Shown: positions 39,853-49,875 of the stretch, in pieces
Layout of the letters: each line of letters begins with the position of its first letter
Numbering within the stretch: position 1 is the first letter of the stretch
NCBI RefSeq assembly: GCF_000166295.1
Contig: NC_017506.1
Span: forward strand, 1,922,001 to 1,986,000
DNA: 64,000 bases
Direction: 5' to 3'
Source of the DNA: Marinobacter adhaerens HP15
GTDB taxonomy: Bacteria; Pseudomonadota; Gammaproteobacteria; Pseudomonadales; Oleiphilaceae
Position numbers and translations under genes: made by a program
Notes under the pieces: generated by a model
Seen by the model: only the letters and a program-made list of their open reading frames with translations
Told to the model about the DNA's origin: nothing
Database searches by the model: none

Positions 39853-41340
39853 TCAAGACGTACCGGAATCCGCGTTGCTGATCAGCCTGAGCTCGGCCGT
39901 GCGCCGGTTCTGTTGCTTCAGCCTTCGCACGCAGCGCTCCAGGGTTTTCGATATACGGGCGTGGGAGCGAATCATGGAGATCTTCGGCCAGGTCGCCCGC
40001 TCGCCAGCCAGAATCATCTGCCGTACATAGGCAGGATCCGGATTCGCCAGCATCCTGCTGTAATCCTTGAAGGAATACGACGGAGCTATGGTCACGTCTC
40101 CCGAGTAACGCTGAGCCATAATGGTGTACAACTGACCGGACATCTGCCGCAGAAGTTCCGGCCTTACCCGTTTTCGCAGGTAATCGAACACGCCCTGGCC
40201 ATGAAACTGTATCTCGGATTTCAACAGATGCATGGGCAGATTTCCGAGGGACAGTTTTTCATCCAGCCCCCGCTGGCTCAGGAAAGGGACTACGTGGGGA
40301 TTGGTCTGGCTCACGATGGTGTAATTGACATCGTACAGGTGCATCAACCGCTCGATTGGCAAATCACTGACGACCGAGCCATCCACAAACTTCAGGCGCG
40401 GCATATACGGTAGCGTATTACCCTGAATGTCTTTTTTCATCAGGGTAACCGGCGGGAAAATACCGGGAACCGCGGCGCTGGCAAGCACCGCGCTCCACAC
40501 CATCAAATAGGGCGAGGTGTATCCGCAAAGCAACCGGGCCTTCTGGTGCGCCTGCACTGGGGACACGCTAACGTTGATTGAACGTCCGGTACGCTGATAC
40601 GCCTCCTCGAAGGTGTACTCACCGATATTGCCCCGCAGACAGTTCCGAAGCTCCTCCTGATCCATGAGCCCGTCGCCACGGACTGCGCTGAGAAGACCTC
40701 GCCATTTCCAGGCTTTCAGGTTGTGGTTCTCGGGGATCAGCATTTCCGGAATTTCGGCATCCGTATGCACACCAAGAATGCCCGCGATGATGGCCCCGAT
40801 ACTTGAGCCCGCAATAACCTGCGGCAGAAGCCCCTTTTCCCAGAGCGCCTTGATCACGCCGAAATGGAACACACCGAGGGTGGCGCCACCACTAAGCAAA
40901 AGTGCCGGGCGACCATAACTTGTGAGGGTGTCGCGGAAGAACTGGAGCTTATCTGCAACTGGAAAACCCGGAACCGGTTGATCACAAAGATAGTCCAGCG
41001 CTTCACAGACCTGCGTGATGTACTCCTCGATCAGATGCTTGGTGCCGACGCGCGATCGGGTATAAAGCGCGGGATTGCCCATATTGCCCAGGTCATGGTG
41101 CAAGCCTTCGCGGAGAGCGCGTTTGAGGCGTTCCACGTCATTTTGCTGGCGATATTGCTTGAGGTTGCTCAGCCGGTCGTAGATGACTTCATAATGATAA
41201 AGGTCGGAGGCAAAATCCTCTTTCCACTCGGCGTTGCCCTCCAAAAAGTCCAGTTCCAGGGCTGCTGCTTTCCATACCTCGTAGTTGGGCGCGTCGGCCA
41301 GCATTTTCCGGAACTTGGCTATTCTTGGGTCCTTGAGCAC
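39853..41340 (-). CDS. DUF3336 patatin-like acylhydrolase
   Basis: 495 residues. An N-terminal DUF3336 region (about 1-140) precedes a patatin domain: SGGATLGVFHFG as oxyanion loop, GSSIG nucleophile elbow and Asp in FVDGSVVSDLP. This architecture is shared with eukaryotic triacylglycerol lipases such as yeast Tgl3-5, so a neutral-lipid lipase is plausible, which would suit a wax-ester- or triacylglycerol-storing marine bacterium. That is inference. Not exported by any visible signal. It follows gspA by one base in the opposite sense of order (upstream on the transcript). Confidence 0.85.
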   Translation of the reverse strand: MLKDPRIAKFRKMLADAPNYEVWKAAALELDFLEGNAEWKEDFASDLYHYEVIYDRLSNLKQYRQQNDVERLKRALREGLHHDLGNMGNPALYTRSRVGTKHLIEEYITQVCEALDYLCDQPVPGFPVADKLQFFRDTLTSYGRPALLLSGGATLGVFHFGVIKALWEKGLLPQVIAGSSIGAIIAGILGVHTDAEIPEMLIPENHNLKAWKWRGLLSAVRGDGLMDQEELRNCLRGNIGEYTFEEAYQRTGRSINVSVSPVQAHQKARLLCGYTSPYLMVWSAVLASAAVPGIFPPVTLMKKDIQGNTLPYMPRLKFVDGSVVSDLPIERLMHLYDVNYTIVSQTNPHVVPFLSQRGLDEKLSLGNLPMHLLKSEIQFHGQGVFDYLRKRVRPELLRQMSGQLYTIMAQRYSGDVTIAPSYSFKDYSRMLANPDPAYVRQMILAGERATWPKISMIRSHARISKTLERCVRRLKQQNRRTAELRLISNADSGTS

Positions 41341-41369
41341 CGTTGATCTCCTTTCAATCCGGCTGACGC

Positions 41370-42161
41370 TTAGAAATCATCAAGCATCAAGTCCTCATCG
41401 TCATCGCTGGCAAACGGATCGTTAACCACCTTACCGTCGTTAATCAGGAATTCGCGACGTTGCAGAAAGGCATTCCGCACAAACACGTAACTATCGCCAG
41501 AGATGAAACTTTCAGCAGGGATCAAATCCGCCCGGCGGTCGACGATTTGCAGAGCCCTTGCATAGTAAACTTCAGGGCTTTCCACTTCATCCCACGCCGA
41601 AGGCAACGCGAAACCGTCCGTCACAAACCCGGTAAAGTGCCGGGGTGTGGAAGGGCCGAGAAAAGGAAGCATCAGATAGGGCCCTGAACCCGCGCCCCAG
41701 TATCCCAGGGTCTGGCCAAAATCCTCGGGCCGTTCCGGCAGGTCAAAGGCGGTTGCGACATCGAACAAACCACCCAGCCCAAAGGTGGTGTTGTAGGTGA
41801 AGCGCCCCACGGCAACCACCGCAGACTCCCCTTTCAGTTGAAGGACACTGTTGGTGAAGTTCCTCAGTTCTGTCAGATTGTTGAAAAAATTGGTAACGCC
41901 GCGGTCGATGATTTGCGGCGTAAAGGTCCGATAGGCCTGTGCTACCGGTTTCAGGAACCAGCGGTCGATGGTTTCGTTGAAGGTGTACACCTTGCGGTTC
42001 CAGTTCTCCCAGGGATCTGCGGGATCAACCGGAACAGATCCCTCTGGAGCGGGTTCCTGCATGTTCTGGGCAATAGCCTGGCCCGCTGGCACAAGCGCAG
42101 ACAGGGAAAACAACATGGCCAGGGTAATAAACCGGCGCCGGATAAAAAAGTAGTTCATCAT
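41370..42161 (-). CDS. mlaA: MlaA (VacJ) family outer-membrane lipid asymmetry protein
   Basis: 263 residues. MlaA removes mislocalised phospholipids from the outer leaflet with the Mla transport chain. The family core DPWENWNRKVYTFNETIDRW, YRTFTPQIIDRGVTNFFNN and LPFLGPSTPR is clear. The signal peptide ends PAGQAIAQ and there is no lipobox Cys, so it appears not to be lipidated, unlike E. coli MlaA. The C-terminus is an acidic tail (ASDDDEDLMLDDF). It is divergent from the thioesterase gene with an 86-bp gap. Confidence 0.92.
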   Translation of the reverse strand: MMNYFFIRRRFITLAMLFSLSALVPAGQAIAQNMQEPAPEGSVPVDPADPWENWNRKVYTFNETIDRWFLKPVAQAYRTFTPQIIDRGVTNFFNNLTELRNFTNSVLQLKGESAVVAVGRFTYNTTFGLGGLFDVATAFDLPERPEDFGQTLGYWGAGSGPYLMLPFLGPSTPRHFTGFVTDGFALPSAWDEVESPEVYYARALQIVDRRADLIPAESFISGDSYVFVRNAFLQRREFLINDGKVVNDPFASDDDEDLMLDDF

Positions 42162-42247
42162 CTGCTCTTGGGTTGTTTAATTCGTTTCAGTTCGTCGAAA
42201 ATACCGGCGCTACTTTTTATTATTAAACCGTTGTTCCGGAGAAACCG

Positions 42248-42655
42248 ATGTCAGTACCGGGAAATCTTGTAAACACAATCACTATGCCCCTCCGGTGGGG
42301 AGACATGGATGCATACGGCCACGCCAATAATACAGTCTACTTCCGATTCTTTGAGGAAGCGCGCATTGTGTGGCTGGCTTCACTGGAGCTGGGCGGGCCT
42401 GACGAGCCGACCGGCCCGGTCATTATAAAGACCAGCGCTACCTTTCTAAAGGAATTGAACCACCCGGCAACGGTTGAGGTGAAAACATACGCTGACAAGG
42501 CAGGTAACACCAGTCTCGACACCTACCATTTGCTGACAGATGTCGACACCGGCGCCGTATATGCGGAAGGCTATGCAAAAATCGTCTGGTTCGACCGAAA
42601 GACGCGCTCATCGGCTCCGCTGCCAGACACCCTCAGGGCACTGGCAACGTCTTGA
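42248..42655 (+). CDS. Acyl-CoA thioesterase, 4HBT family
   Basis: 135 residues, a single hot-dog domain. RWGDMDAYGHANNTVYFRFFE (16-36, overlapping two motif halves) contains the catalytic Asp and is typical of YbgC/FadM-like thioesterases that hydrolyse acyl-CoA. Start ATG 42248 follows CGGAGAAACCG. It faces the FabH2-like gene 12 bp away and lies near fadD and maoC, so it may act on beta-oxidation intermediates. The exact substrate is unknown. Confidence 0.85.
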   Translation: MSVPGNLVNTITMPLRWGDMDAYGHANNTVYFRFFEEARIVWLASLELGGPDEPTGPVIIKTSATFLKELNHPATVEVKTYADKAGNTSLDTYHLLTDVDTGAVYAEGYAKIVWFDRKTRSSAPLPDTLRALATS

Positions 42656-42667
42656 CCCAGCTCACTT

Positions 42668-43789
42668 CTATCGGCGGCGAACCACCACGCTGCCGATGGA
42701 ATAACCTGCCCCGAAAGAACAGATTACCCCCAGATCACCACTGACAAGGTCATCCTTGTTTTTGTGGAAGGCGATGATCGAACCGGCGGAGCTGGTGTTT
42801 GCGTACTCATCCAGAATGACCGGGGCCTCTTCTTCGGTGGCATCCCGACCCAGTACCTTGCGCGCTATCAGCTGATTCATGTTCAGGTTGGCCTGGTGCA
42901 GCCACATGCGACGGAGATCATCCGGGGCAAGCGAAAGGCTTTGCAGCTGTTTCTGGATTGTCTCGGCAACCAGTGGCGACACTTCTTTGAATACCTTACG
43001 GCCTTGCTGAACGAAGAGCTTGTCCGGTTTGCCGACACCGGATTCGTCGGCGCGGTTCAGAAACCCGAAATTGTTCCGGATGTTATTCGAGAATTTGGTT
43101 TTAAGACTGGTACCGAGGATCTCGAAGCCCTGGCCCTCACGAGTATCTTCTTCTCGCTCAACCAGAATAGCCGTACAGGCGTCACCGAAAATAAAATGAC
43201 TGTCCCGATCGCGGAAGTTCAGGTGGCCCGAACAGATTTCCGGGCTGACCACCAGAACGGCACGGGCACTGCCATTCTCGACAGAATTAACGGCGGCCTG
43301 GAGCCCAAACGTAGCGGAGCTGCAGGCTACGTTCATATCATAGGCAAACCCGTCGATACCCAACGCCTCCTGGACCTCGATAGAAACGGCTGGGTAGGCT
43401 CGCTGCAGATTAGAGCAGGCAACAATCACCGCATCAACATCCTCAGCCGACTTGCCCGCTTGTTCCAGCGCCTCACGGCAGGCCGTCACGGCCATATCGC
43501 ATTGAACCGAGGGCTCTTCGTTGCTGCGATCCGGGATGTAGGGTTTCATGCGGTTGGGATCGAGAATGCCATCCTTGTCGATGACATGGCGACGCTTGAT
43601 GCCCGACGCTTTTTCGATGAACGAAGAGGAGGAAGGCTGCAGTGGCGTTACATCGCCGCTGGCGATGGCGTCTGCGTTCTCGGCGTTGAACAGTTCAACA
43701 TACTGGTTAAAGGCTTCGACCAGTTCGTCATTACTAATGGTTGCTGGCGGTGTGTAGAGACCGGTCCCGCTAATAACGGCTTTAATCAC
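42668..43789 (-). CDS. Beta-ketoacyl-ACP synthase III, FabH2-like
   Basis: 373 residues, longer than typical FabH. The thiolase-fold triad is C156 (NVACSSATFG), H298 (LHQANLN) and N331 (YANTSSAG). Its N-terminus and length resemble P. aeruginosa PA3286 (FabH2), which condenses octanoyl-CoA from beta-oxidation with malonyl-ACP and so feeds it back into fatty acid synthesis. I infer the same role here; fadD, maoC and hrpA nearby match that genome region. Start ATG 43789. Confidence 0.88.
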   Translation of the reverse strand: MIKAVISGTGLYTPPATISNDELVEAFNQYVELFNAENADAIASGDVTPLQPSSSSFIEKASGIKRRHVIDKDGILDPNRMKPYIPDRSNEEPSVQCDMAVTACREALEQAGKSAEDVDAVIVACSNLQRAYPAVSIEVQEALGIDGFAYDMNVACSSATFGLQAAVNSVENGSARAVLVVSPEICSGHLNFRDRDSHFIFGDACTAILVEREEDTREGQGFEILGTSLKTKFSNNIRNNFGFLNRADESGVGKPDKLFVQQGRKVFKEVSPLVAETIQKQLQSLSLAPDDLRRMWLHQANLNMNQLIARKVLGRDATEEEAPVILDEYANTSSAGSIIAFHKNKDDLVSGDLGVICSFGAGYSIGSVVVRRR

Positions 43790-43813
43790 GCTAACCCCAC
43801 GTCATAATTGTGA

Positions 43814-43840
43814 AAACGGGACACCAGACATCCCGTTTTG
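43814..43840 (-). terminator. Hairpin terminator between hrpA and the FabH2-like gene
   Basis: Stem AAAACGGGA / TCCCGTTTT (43814-43822, 43832-43840) with a 9-nt loop. T-runs lie in the stem on both strands, so it could act in either direction. It lies 100 bp after the hrpA stop. Confidence 0.6.
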
Positions 43841-43939
43841 TTAATTCGTTGACCTACTGCCGGAAATACTAACACAGTATCGGGGTTTTGCCCGTCGGGT
43901 ATCAGTCATGGGCACCGGATTGGTGCGCCCGTTACTGCC

Positions 43940-46900
43940 TCAGACCTTCGTTTTCTCCCACTGCCGGTCCAATCGTTTTACAGACACAGTCATCGCCGTG
44001 CCCAGTTGCTGTGCAAAAAACGACACCCGGAATTCTTCCAGCATCCAGCGGTACAGCACCAGCTCGGGGTCTCGAACACCCTGCCGCTGCTGTTCGTCCC
44101 GCTTGACAGCATACCGGGACCAGAGCGGCTCAATGGTGTGGAGAAATTCCCGTTCCCGGCCCATTTCCCGGGGCATCTTCTCCAGCCGAACCAGAGCCGC
44201 CTCAAAATAGCGCCCGAATTCCGCCAGCCACTCAGGCGGCGTCTCAACCAGGAATCCCGGATATATCAGGTTCTGCAGCTGAAACTTGAGATCCGCCATG
44301 CTGTTGGCCATGACCAGATTGATCTTACCTTTTAACTGTTTCGCTACCTTCTGGTAACCGGACATGGCCTGATACAGCCGTTCGTCTGCCTGCTCCAGTG
44401 CAGGAATGAAATCCCCTCGGTGAGCATCAAACACCCTGTCGAAGCCCTCTGCTGTCCTCGGAATTTCTTCCGTAAGAAAGTGCTGCATGGCGGTCGCCAA
44501 CAGCAGATCGTCCAACAACACTTTCGACTGACCCACCGGAGCAAACATCAGCGCAGACTGTTTAAACCGGGGAAGCTTGCGCTCCAGATCATCAAGGGTT
44601 CGGCCAAACCGGTTTATGATCAAGCGGGCGATAGCCTTCCGAGTCGTATCTTCAGCGGTCAGCCGATCAAGACAACGGATCTGGCGTACCTGCTTACCCA
44701 GGTCCTCAAGGGCGGGATACACAGTAACCTGCATACCGCCTTTTTCTGTCTGTACCTGTTCAGGCAATGCGCCGAACTGCCATTCCGTGTACTCGCCACT
44801 CGGTTCCGTTGCCGCATCATCCTGAGTTGCCGAGGCCAGTGCCTGCTCGGCCTGACCCTCAAGTTGGTGCTGAAGATCTGCCGTTTCCCTGCTCTCTGCA
44901 ATGGCGCGACCGCCGTCACCCATAACGCGAAGGTTCATCCGCAAGTGTTTTGGCAATTCGCTATCGGTCCAGGCATCAGGATCAATCTGCACGCCGGTCA
45001 TGCGCCGCAACTGTTCGCCAAGCTGAAGCGTCAGCGGTTCGTTGGAAGGCTGAAGATTTTCGAGAGCGGCATCCACGAAATCCGGCACCGGCACGAAATT
45101 CCGGCGCAATGCCTTGGGCAGGGATTTCACCAGGGCAATGCACTTCTCCCTCAACAGTCCCGGCACCAGCCATTCCAGGCGACGGGACGGTATCTGCTTG
45201 AGCGCCATCAAGGGCACCTGAAGCGTAACGCCGTCCTTTTCACTGGTGGGTTCGAACTCATAGCTCAGCGGGTATCGAACACCCTCCCACTCCAGATAGT
45301 CCGGGTACAGGTCAGCGGCCTTGGCATCAACCGGGCGCTGAAGAATGTCGGATTCCGTCAGCTCAAGTTGCTTCAACTGCTCCGCCGGGAGCCCCTTCCA
45401 CCAGGTCTCGAAGTGCCGGCCACTGATGATGTCTGACGGCAGGCGTTCATCATAGAAGGCCACCAGCACTTCATCGTCAACGAGCAGGTCACGCCGCCGG
45501 GTCTTCTTCTCCAGATTCTCAACCGTGTCGAGCATTTCCCTGTTACGGGCGATAAAGGGCGCCTTTGATCGGTAATCCCCCTCCACCAGGGCTCGCCGGA
45601 TAAACAGATTTCGGCATTCCGCCGGATCCACCTTGGCGTAAGGAATGCGGCGCTTGGCCACGATATCGAGGCCGTAAAGGGTCACCTTTTCATAGCCCAT
45701 CACCTGGGCCCGCTTCTGCTCCCAGTGGGGCTCAAAGTAGTGGTGCTTGACGATATGTCCGGCCAGGGGCTCAATCCACTCCGGTTGAATGGAGGCCACC
45801 ACCCGGGCGAACACCCGACTGGTCTCCACAATCTCGGTGGCCACAATCCATTTCGGGCCAGTCTTGGCGACCTTCGAACCGGGAAAGATCAGGACTTTGC
45901 GGTTTCGTGTTGCCAGGTATTCCTTTTTCTCAACTTTCACCGCCACCTGGCCCAGGAGACCCGCCAGAATCGCCTTGTGCAGCGCTTCGTAACTGGCGGC
46001 ATCCTTGTTGACCGCCAGCTTTTGTTCCCGGCAGATCAACGTGAGCTGGCGATGGATGTCCCGCCATTCCCGCATCCGCATCCAACTCAGGAAACTCTTC
46101 TGGCAGACCTTTTTGAGCTGATTCTGGGACAATTCCTGACGCTGTTCTTCGTAGAAGTTCCAGACATTCAGTAGCGTCAGAAAATCGGATTCTTTGTCAT
46201 TGAAAGGCGCGTGGGCCTGATCCGCAGCCTGCTGCTTGTCCTGGGGGCGTTCCCTGGGGTCCTGAATACTCAGCCCGGCAATGATCACCAGCGTTTCCGA
46301 AAGACTCCCCAGCTCGGCGGCGGTGACCAGCATCCTGGCCAGGCGCGGGTCCAGAGGCAGCCGTGCCATGGTTCGACCAAGGCGGGTGACGCGTCGTTTG
46401 TCATCCACCGCGCCCAACTCTTCAAGGAGCTTGTAGCCGTCGTTTACCTGGCGCTTATCCGGCGCCTCAAGAAATGGGAACTGGCGAATCTCCCCCAAAC
46501 CTGAAGTGGCCATCTGCAGAATGACGGACGCCAGGTTGGTTCGCAGGATTTCCGGATCGGTGTATTCCGGGCGGTTGATGAAGTCCGTCTCATCGTACAG
46601 GCGGAAACAGATGCCCGGGGCAACACGACCGCAACGCCCTGCCCTCTGGTTGGCGCTCGCCTGGGAAATTGGTTCCACCGGCAGGCGCTGGATCTTCGAG
46701 CGCACGCTGTAACGACTGATCCGGGCAACACCGGTATCGATCACGTATCGAATACCCGGCACCGTCAGCGAGGTCTCCGCCACGTTGGTGGATAACACGA
46801 TCCGTCGTCCCTTGTGGGACTGGAAAACCCGATTCTGCTCGGCGTTGCTCAATCGGGAATACAGCGGAAGCACTTCGGTATGGCGCAGGTCGACGTGGCG

Positions 46901-47875
46901 AAGAACCTTGCTGAGGTTGCGGATCTCGCGCTCGCCGGGCAGAAAAACCAGAATATCTCCAGGCGGCTGTTTCTGGCTGCGCTCGTGCTGCTCGATTTCA
47001 TCCAGGGCACCCAGCACGCCATCCGTCCACCCCTGATCCCGGTCGTCTTCATCTCCGGTCAGTGGCCGATAGCGCACGTCCACCGGATAGGTTCGGCCGC
47101 TCACCTCGATCACGGGCGCCTTGTCGAAGAACTCGCTGAAGCGCTCGACCTCAATGGTGGCCGACGTAATGATAACCTTCAGATCCGGGCGTTTGGGCAA
47201 AAGCTGGCGCAGGTAGCCCAGCAGAAAATCGATGTTGAGACTGCGCTCGTGGGCTTCGTCGATGATGATCGTATCGTAGCGGTCCAGAAACCGGTCGTGC
47301 TGAACCTCCGCCAGCAGTATACCGTCGGTCATCACCTTTACACGGGATTGCTCGGAGGTGTTATCGGTAAAACGAACCTGATACCCGATCTGCTGACCAA
47401 TCTGCTCACCGATCTCCTCGGCAATACGGGCAGCCACACTGCGGGCGGCGATCCGCCGAGGCTGGGTATGACCGATCAGGCCACGAATACCACGGCCACT
47501 GTTCATGCAGATTTTGGGTATCTGGGTGGTTTTGCCAGAACCGGTCTCACCCGCAATGATCACCACCTGATGGTTTTCGATGGCCTCACGGATATCATCC
47601 ACACGCTCGGAGACCGGAAGACCCTCGGGGAAGCTGGCCGGCTTGTGCAGGGCATGGCGTTGCTGAACCTTTTCAAGCCCGCGCTCCAGCCAGCTGGCCA
47701 TTTTCTCCAGGTCTTTCTGGCCCGGTTTGCCCTTGGTACGGGCAACCGTTTTCACAATGCGGGCGGCTTCCTGCTGATTGCAGGCGTCCAGCTGCTCCAT
47801 CATCGCTTTAACGGCGGCTTCGCCATCGGGCTTGGGTTTCGGTGTGCTCGGAGTATCGGAACGGGTGTCTGTCAT
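43940..47875 (-). CDS. hrpA: ATP-dependent RNA helicase HrpA
   Basis: 1311 residues, normal for HrpA. DEAH/RHA superfamily 2 helicase: Walker A GETGSGKTTQ (109-118), DEAH in IIIDEAHERS, SATIEVERF and the motif VI region QRAGRCGR, followed by HA2, OB and the long DUF3418 C-terminal domain. In E. coli HrpA rescues stalled or collided ribosomes and processes mRNA. Start ATG 47875. It lies downstream of fadD, separated by a terminator. Confidence 0.96.
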   Translation of the reverse strand: MTDTRSDTPSTPKPKPDGEAAVKAMMEQLDACNQQEAARIVKTVARTKGKPGQKDLEKMASWLERGLEKVQQRHALHKPASFPEGLPVSERVDDIREAIENHQVVIIAGETGSGKTTQIPKICMNSGRGIRGLIGHTQPRRIAARSVAARIAEEIGEQIGQQIGYQVRFTDNTSEQSRVKVMTDGILLAEVQHDRFLDRYDTIIIDEAHERSLNIDFLLGYLRQLLPKRPDLKVIITSATIEVERFSEFFDKAPVIEVSGRTYPVDVRYRPLTGDEDDRDQGWTDGVLGALDEIEQHERSQKQPPGDILVFLPGEREIRNLSKVLRHVDLRHTEVLPLYSRLSNAEQNRVFQSHKGRRIVLSTNVAETSLTVPGIRYVIDTGVARISRYSVRSKIQRLPVEPISQASANQRAGRCGRVAPGICFRLYDETDFINRPEYTDPEILRTNLASVILQMATSGLGEIRQFPFLEAPDKRQVNDGYKLLEELGAVDDKRRVTRLGRTMARLPLDPRLARMLVTAAELGSLSETLVIIAGLSIQDPRERPQDKQQAADQAHAPFNDKESDFLTLLNVWNFYEEQRQELSQNQLKKVCQKSFLSWMRMREWRDIHRQLTLICREQKLAVNKDAASYEALHKAILAGLLGQVAVKVEKKEYLATRNRKVLIFPGSKVAKTGPKWIVATEIVETSRVFARVVASIQPEWIEPLAGHIVKHHYFEPHWEQKRAQVMGYEKVTLYGLDIVAKRRIPYAKVDPAECRNLFIRRALVEGDYRSKAPFIARNREMLDTVENLEKKTRRRDLLVDDEVLVAFYDERLPSDIISGRHFETWWKGLPAEQLKQLELTESDILQRPVDAKAADLYPDYLEWEGVRYPLSYEFEPTSEKDGVTLQVPLMALKQIPSRRLEWLVPGLLREKCIALVKSLPKALRRNFVPVPDFVDAALENLQPSNEPLTLQLGEQLRRMTGVQIDPDAWTDSELPKHLRMNLRVMGDGGRAIAESRETADLQHQLEGQAEQALASATQDDAATEPSGEYTEWQFGALPEQVQTEKGGMQVTVYPALEDLGKQVRQIRCLDRLTAEDTTRKAIARLIINRFGRTLDDLERKLPRFKQSALMFAPVGQSKVLLDDLLLATAMQHFLTEEIPRTAEGFDRVFDAHRGDFIPALEQADERLYQAMSGYQKVAKQLKGKINLVMANSMADLKFQLQNLIYPGFLVETPPEWLAEFGRYFEAALVRLEKMPREMGREREFLHTIEPLWSRYAVKRDEQQRQGVRDPELVLYRWMLEEFRVSFFAQQLGTAMTVSVKRLDRQWEKTKV

Positions 47876-47951
47876 TGAATTGCCGGAATAGCGCTCACTC
47901 GGATTCGATTTGGCGACAGTCTATCGGGAAAGTCGGTGTCTTAAAAACGGA

Positions 47952-47975
47952 AAAACCCCGCCGAAGCGGGGTTTT
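47952..47975 (-). terminator. Terminator after fadD
   Basis: Perfect 10-bp stem AAAACCCCGC / GCGGGGTTTT with loop CGAA (47952-47961, 47966-47975). On the minus strand it continues into TTCCGTTTTT. It separates fadD from hrpA. Confidence 0.88.
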
Positions 47976-47998
47976 CCTTGATCCACTGCCAGGAAGGC

Positions 47999-49675
47999 TT
48001 ACTTATTGTTCGCCTCGTCCCGCAGTTCACGGCGCAGGATCTTGCCCACATTTGTCTTGGGCAGCTCGTCCCGGAACTCGAATTTCTTGGGAACCTTGTA
48101 GGCGGTTAGCCGCTCGCGACAAAACTCCTTGAGCTCGTTTTCCGTGACGCCTTCAGCCGTCGGCACCAGGTAAACCTTGACCGCCTCACCACTCTTGGCA
48201 TCGGGAACGCCAACCGCGGCGCACTCGACCACTTTCGGATGGCTGCTGACCACATCTTCGATCTCATTCGGGAACACGTTGAAGCCAGAGACAATGATCA
48301 TGTCTTTCTTGCGATCGACAATACGGATATAGCCGTCTTCCTGAATCAGGGCAATGTCCCCGGTGCGCAGATAGCCGTCCTCGGTGAAGGACTTCTGGGT
48401 ATCCTCAGGGCGCTGCCAGTAACCGCGCATAACCTGCGGGCCCTTCACGCACAGCTCGCCGGGCTCGCCAAGAGGCGTTTCATTGCCTTCTTCATCCAGA
48501 GTTTTAACCACTGTAGACGGAATCGGAAGGCCGATGGTGCCGATCTGAATGGCGCTGTGGGGGTTGAAGGTCACAACCGGGGACGTTTCGGTCATACCGA
48601 AGCCCTCGCAGATCTCACATCCAGTGACCCGCTCCCACATCTTGGCAGTGTCGCTTGTCAGCGCCATGCCGCCCGAGGACGTCAGCTTCAGGCTGCTGAA
48701 GTCCAGATCCTGGAAGTCTTCGTTGTTGCAAAGCGCGACAAAGAGCGTGTTCAGTCCCAGGAACGCGGTGAACTTGTGGTTCTTCAGCTCTTTCACAAAG
48801 CCCGGGATATCACGCGGGTTCGGAATCAGCACGTTGTGCGCGCCGGCCTCAAGCATGATGCCGCAGTTCAGGGTAAAGGAATAAATGTGGTAGAGCGGCA
48901 GCGGCGCGATAACAACCTCCTGACCTTCAACCACCATGTCTTCCATCATAGGCCGGGTCTGCAGCAGGTTGGCTACCAGGTTGCCGTGGGTCAGCATCGC
49001 GCCTTTCGCCACACCGGTCGTCCCGCCGGTGTACTGAAGCACGGCAATGTCATCCTGCTTGCACTCTACCGGGGTGAATTTTTCACGGGCGCCGGCACTC
49101 AGAACGGCAGGCAGCTTGTGGGCCTGGGGCAGATTGAACGGCGGCACCATCTTTTTGACATGCTTGACCACGGCATTCATCAGCGTGCGCTTGATTGGCG
49201 AGTGCATATCCGCGATTTCGGTAACAATCACGTGCTCGATGCCAGTGTGCGGCAACACCTTCTCGGCGTTCTCGGCCATGTTCGCGAGAACCACCAGCGC
49301 CTTGGCTCCGGAATCGTTGAACTGATGTTCCATTTCCCGCGTGGTATAAAGCGGGTTGGTATTCACTACAATCAGGCCAGCTCGCATTGCGCCAAACACA
49401 ACGACCGGGTACTGGCTGACGTTCGGCATCTGCACCGCGATGCGGTCGCCAGGTTTCAGGTCTGTCTTGTTTTGCAGCCAGGCTGCAAAGTTGCGGCTCT
49501 GGGTGTCGAGGTCACGGTAAGTGAGAGTTGCACCAACAGCACTGAAAGCTGGACGGTCGGCAAATTTTTTGACCGACTGCTCGAACACATCCACCATGCT
49601 TTTGTACTTGTTCAGGTCCACCTCGCGGGGTACGCCGGCGGGGTATTTATCCTGATAGAACTGCTCAAAATCCAT
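47999..49675 (-). CDS. fadD: Long-chain fatty acid-CoA ligase
   Basis: 558 residues. It activates fatty acids to acyl-CoA with ATP, at the inner membrane, for beta-oxidation and lipid synthesis. ANL-family motifs are present: phosphate loop YTGGTTGVAKGA, GFGMTETSP, and C-terminal RTGDIALIQEDGYIRIVDRKK with KNVGKIL-like PKTNVGKILR. I prefer ATG 49675 (MDFEQFYQ): AGGAG is six bases upstream, whereas the ATG at 49681 directly abuts it. maoC is divergent 200 bp away. Confidence 0.95.
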   Translation of the reverse strand: MDFEQFYQDKYPAGVPREVDLNKYKSMVDVFEQSVKKFADRPAFSAVGATLTYRDLDTQSRNFAAWLQNKTDLKPGDRIAVQMPNVSQYPVVVFGAMRAGLIVVNTNPLYTTREMEHQFNDSGAKALVVLANMAENAEKVLPHTGIEHVIVTEIADMHSPIKRTLMNAVVKHVKKMVPPFNLPQAHKLPAVLSAGAREKFTPVECKQDDIAVLQYTGGTTGVAKGAMLTHGNLVANLLQTRPMMEDMVVEGQEVVIAPLPLYHIYSFTLNCGIMLEAGAHNVLIPNPRDIPGFVKELKNHKFTAFLGLNTLFVALCNNEDFQDLDFSSLKLTSSGGMALTSDTAKMWERVTGCEICEGFGMTETSPVVTFNPHSAIQIGTIGLPIPSTVVKTLDEEGNETPLGEPGELCVKGPQVMRGYWQRPEDTQKSFTEDGYLRTGDIALIQEDGYIRIVDRKKDMIIVSGFNVFPNEIEDVVSSHPKVVECAAVGVPDAKSGEAVKVYLVPTAEGVTENELKEFCRERLTAYKVPKKFEFRDELPKTNVGKILRRELRDEANNK

Positions 49676-49875
49676 CACCATCTCCTGTTTGGCGCTTTTG
49701 ATTGTAATGATTTACCGATGTCAGGTTGCTCAAAAAATCAACCCTACAAAAGTATCAGCCTCAAAAAAGTGGGGAGAGAATAGCAGTTTTGTAACCGATG
49801 AGGTAGTTTTCGAAACTCTTACCCGAACACCAACCAGAACACCTGTACTCAAATGACAACAGTGCGGAGCACGCG

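Noticed and set aside
48239..49783. Plus-strand open frame of 514 codons opposite fadD
   Set aside because: Antisense shadow of a high-confidence gene; the His/Val/Arg-rich translation has no recognisable domain. Similar shadows lie opposite leuC, asd, hrpA, trpB and the MoxR gene.
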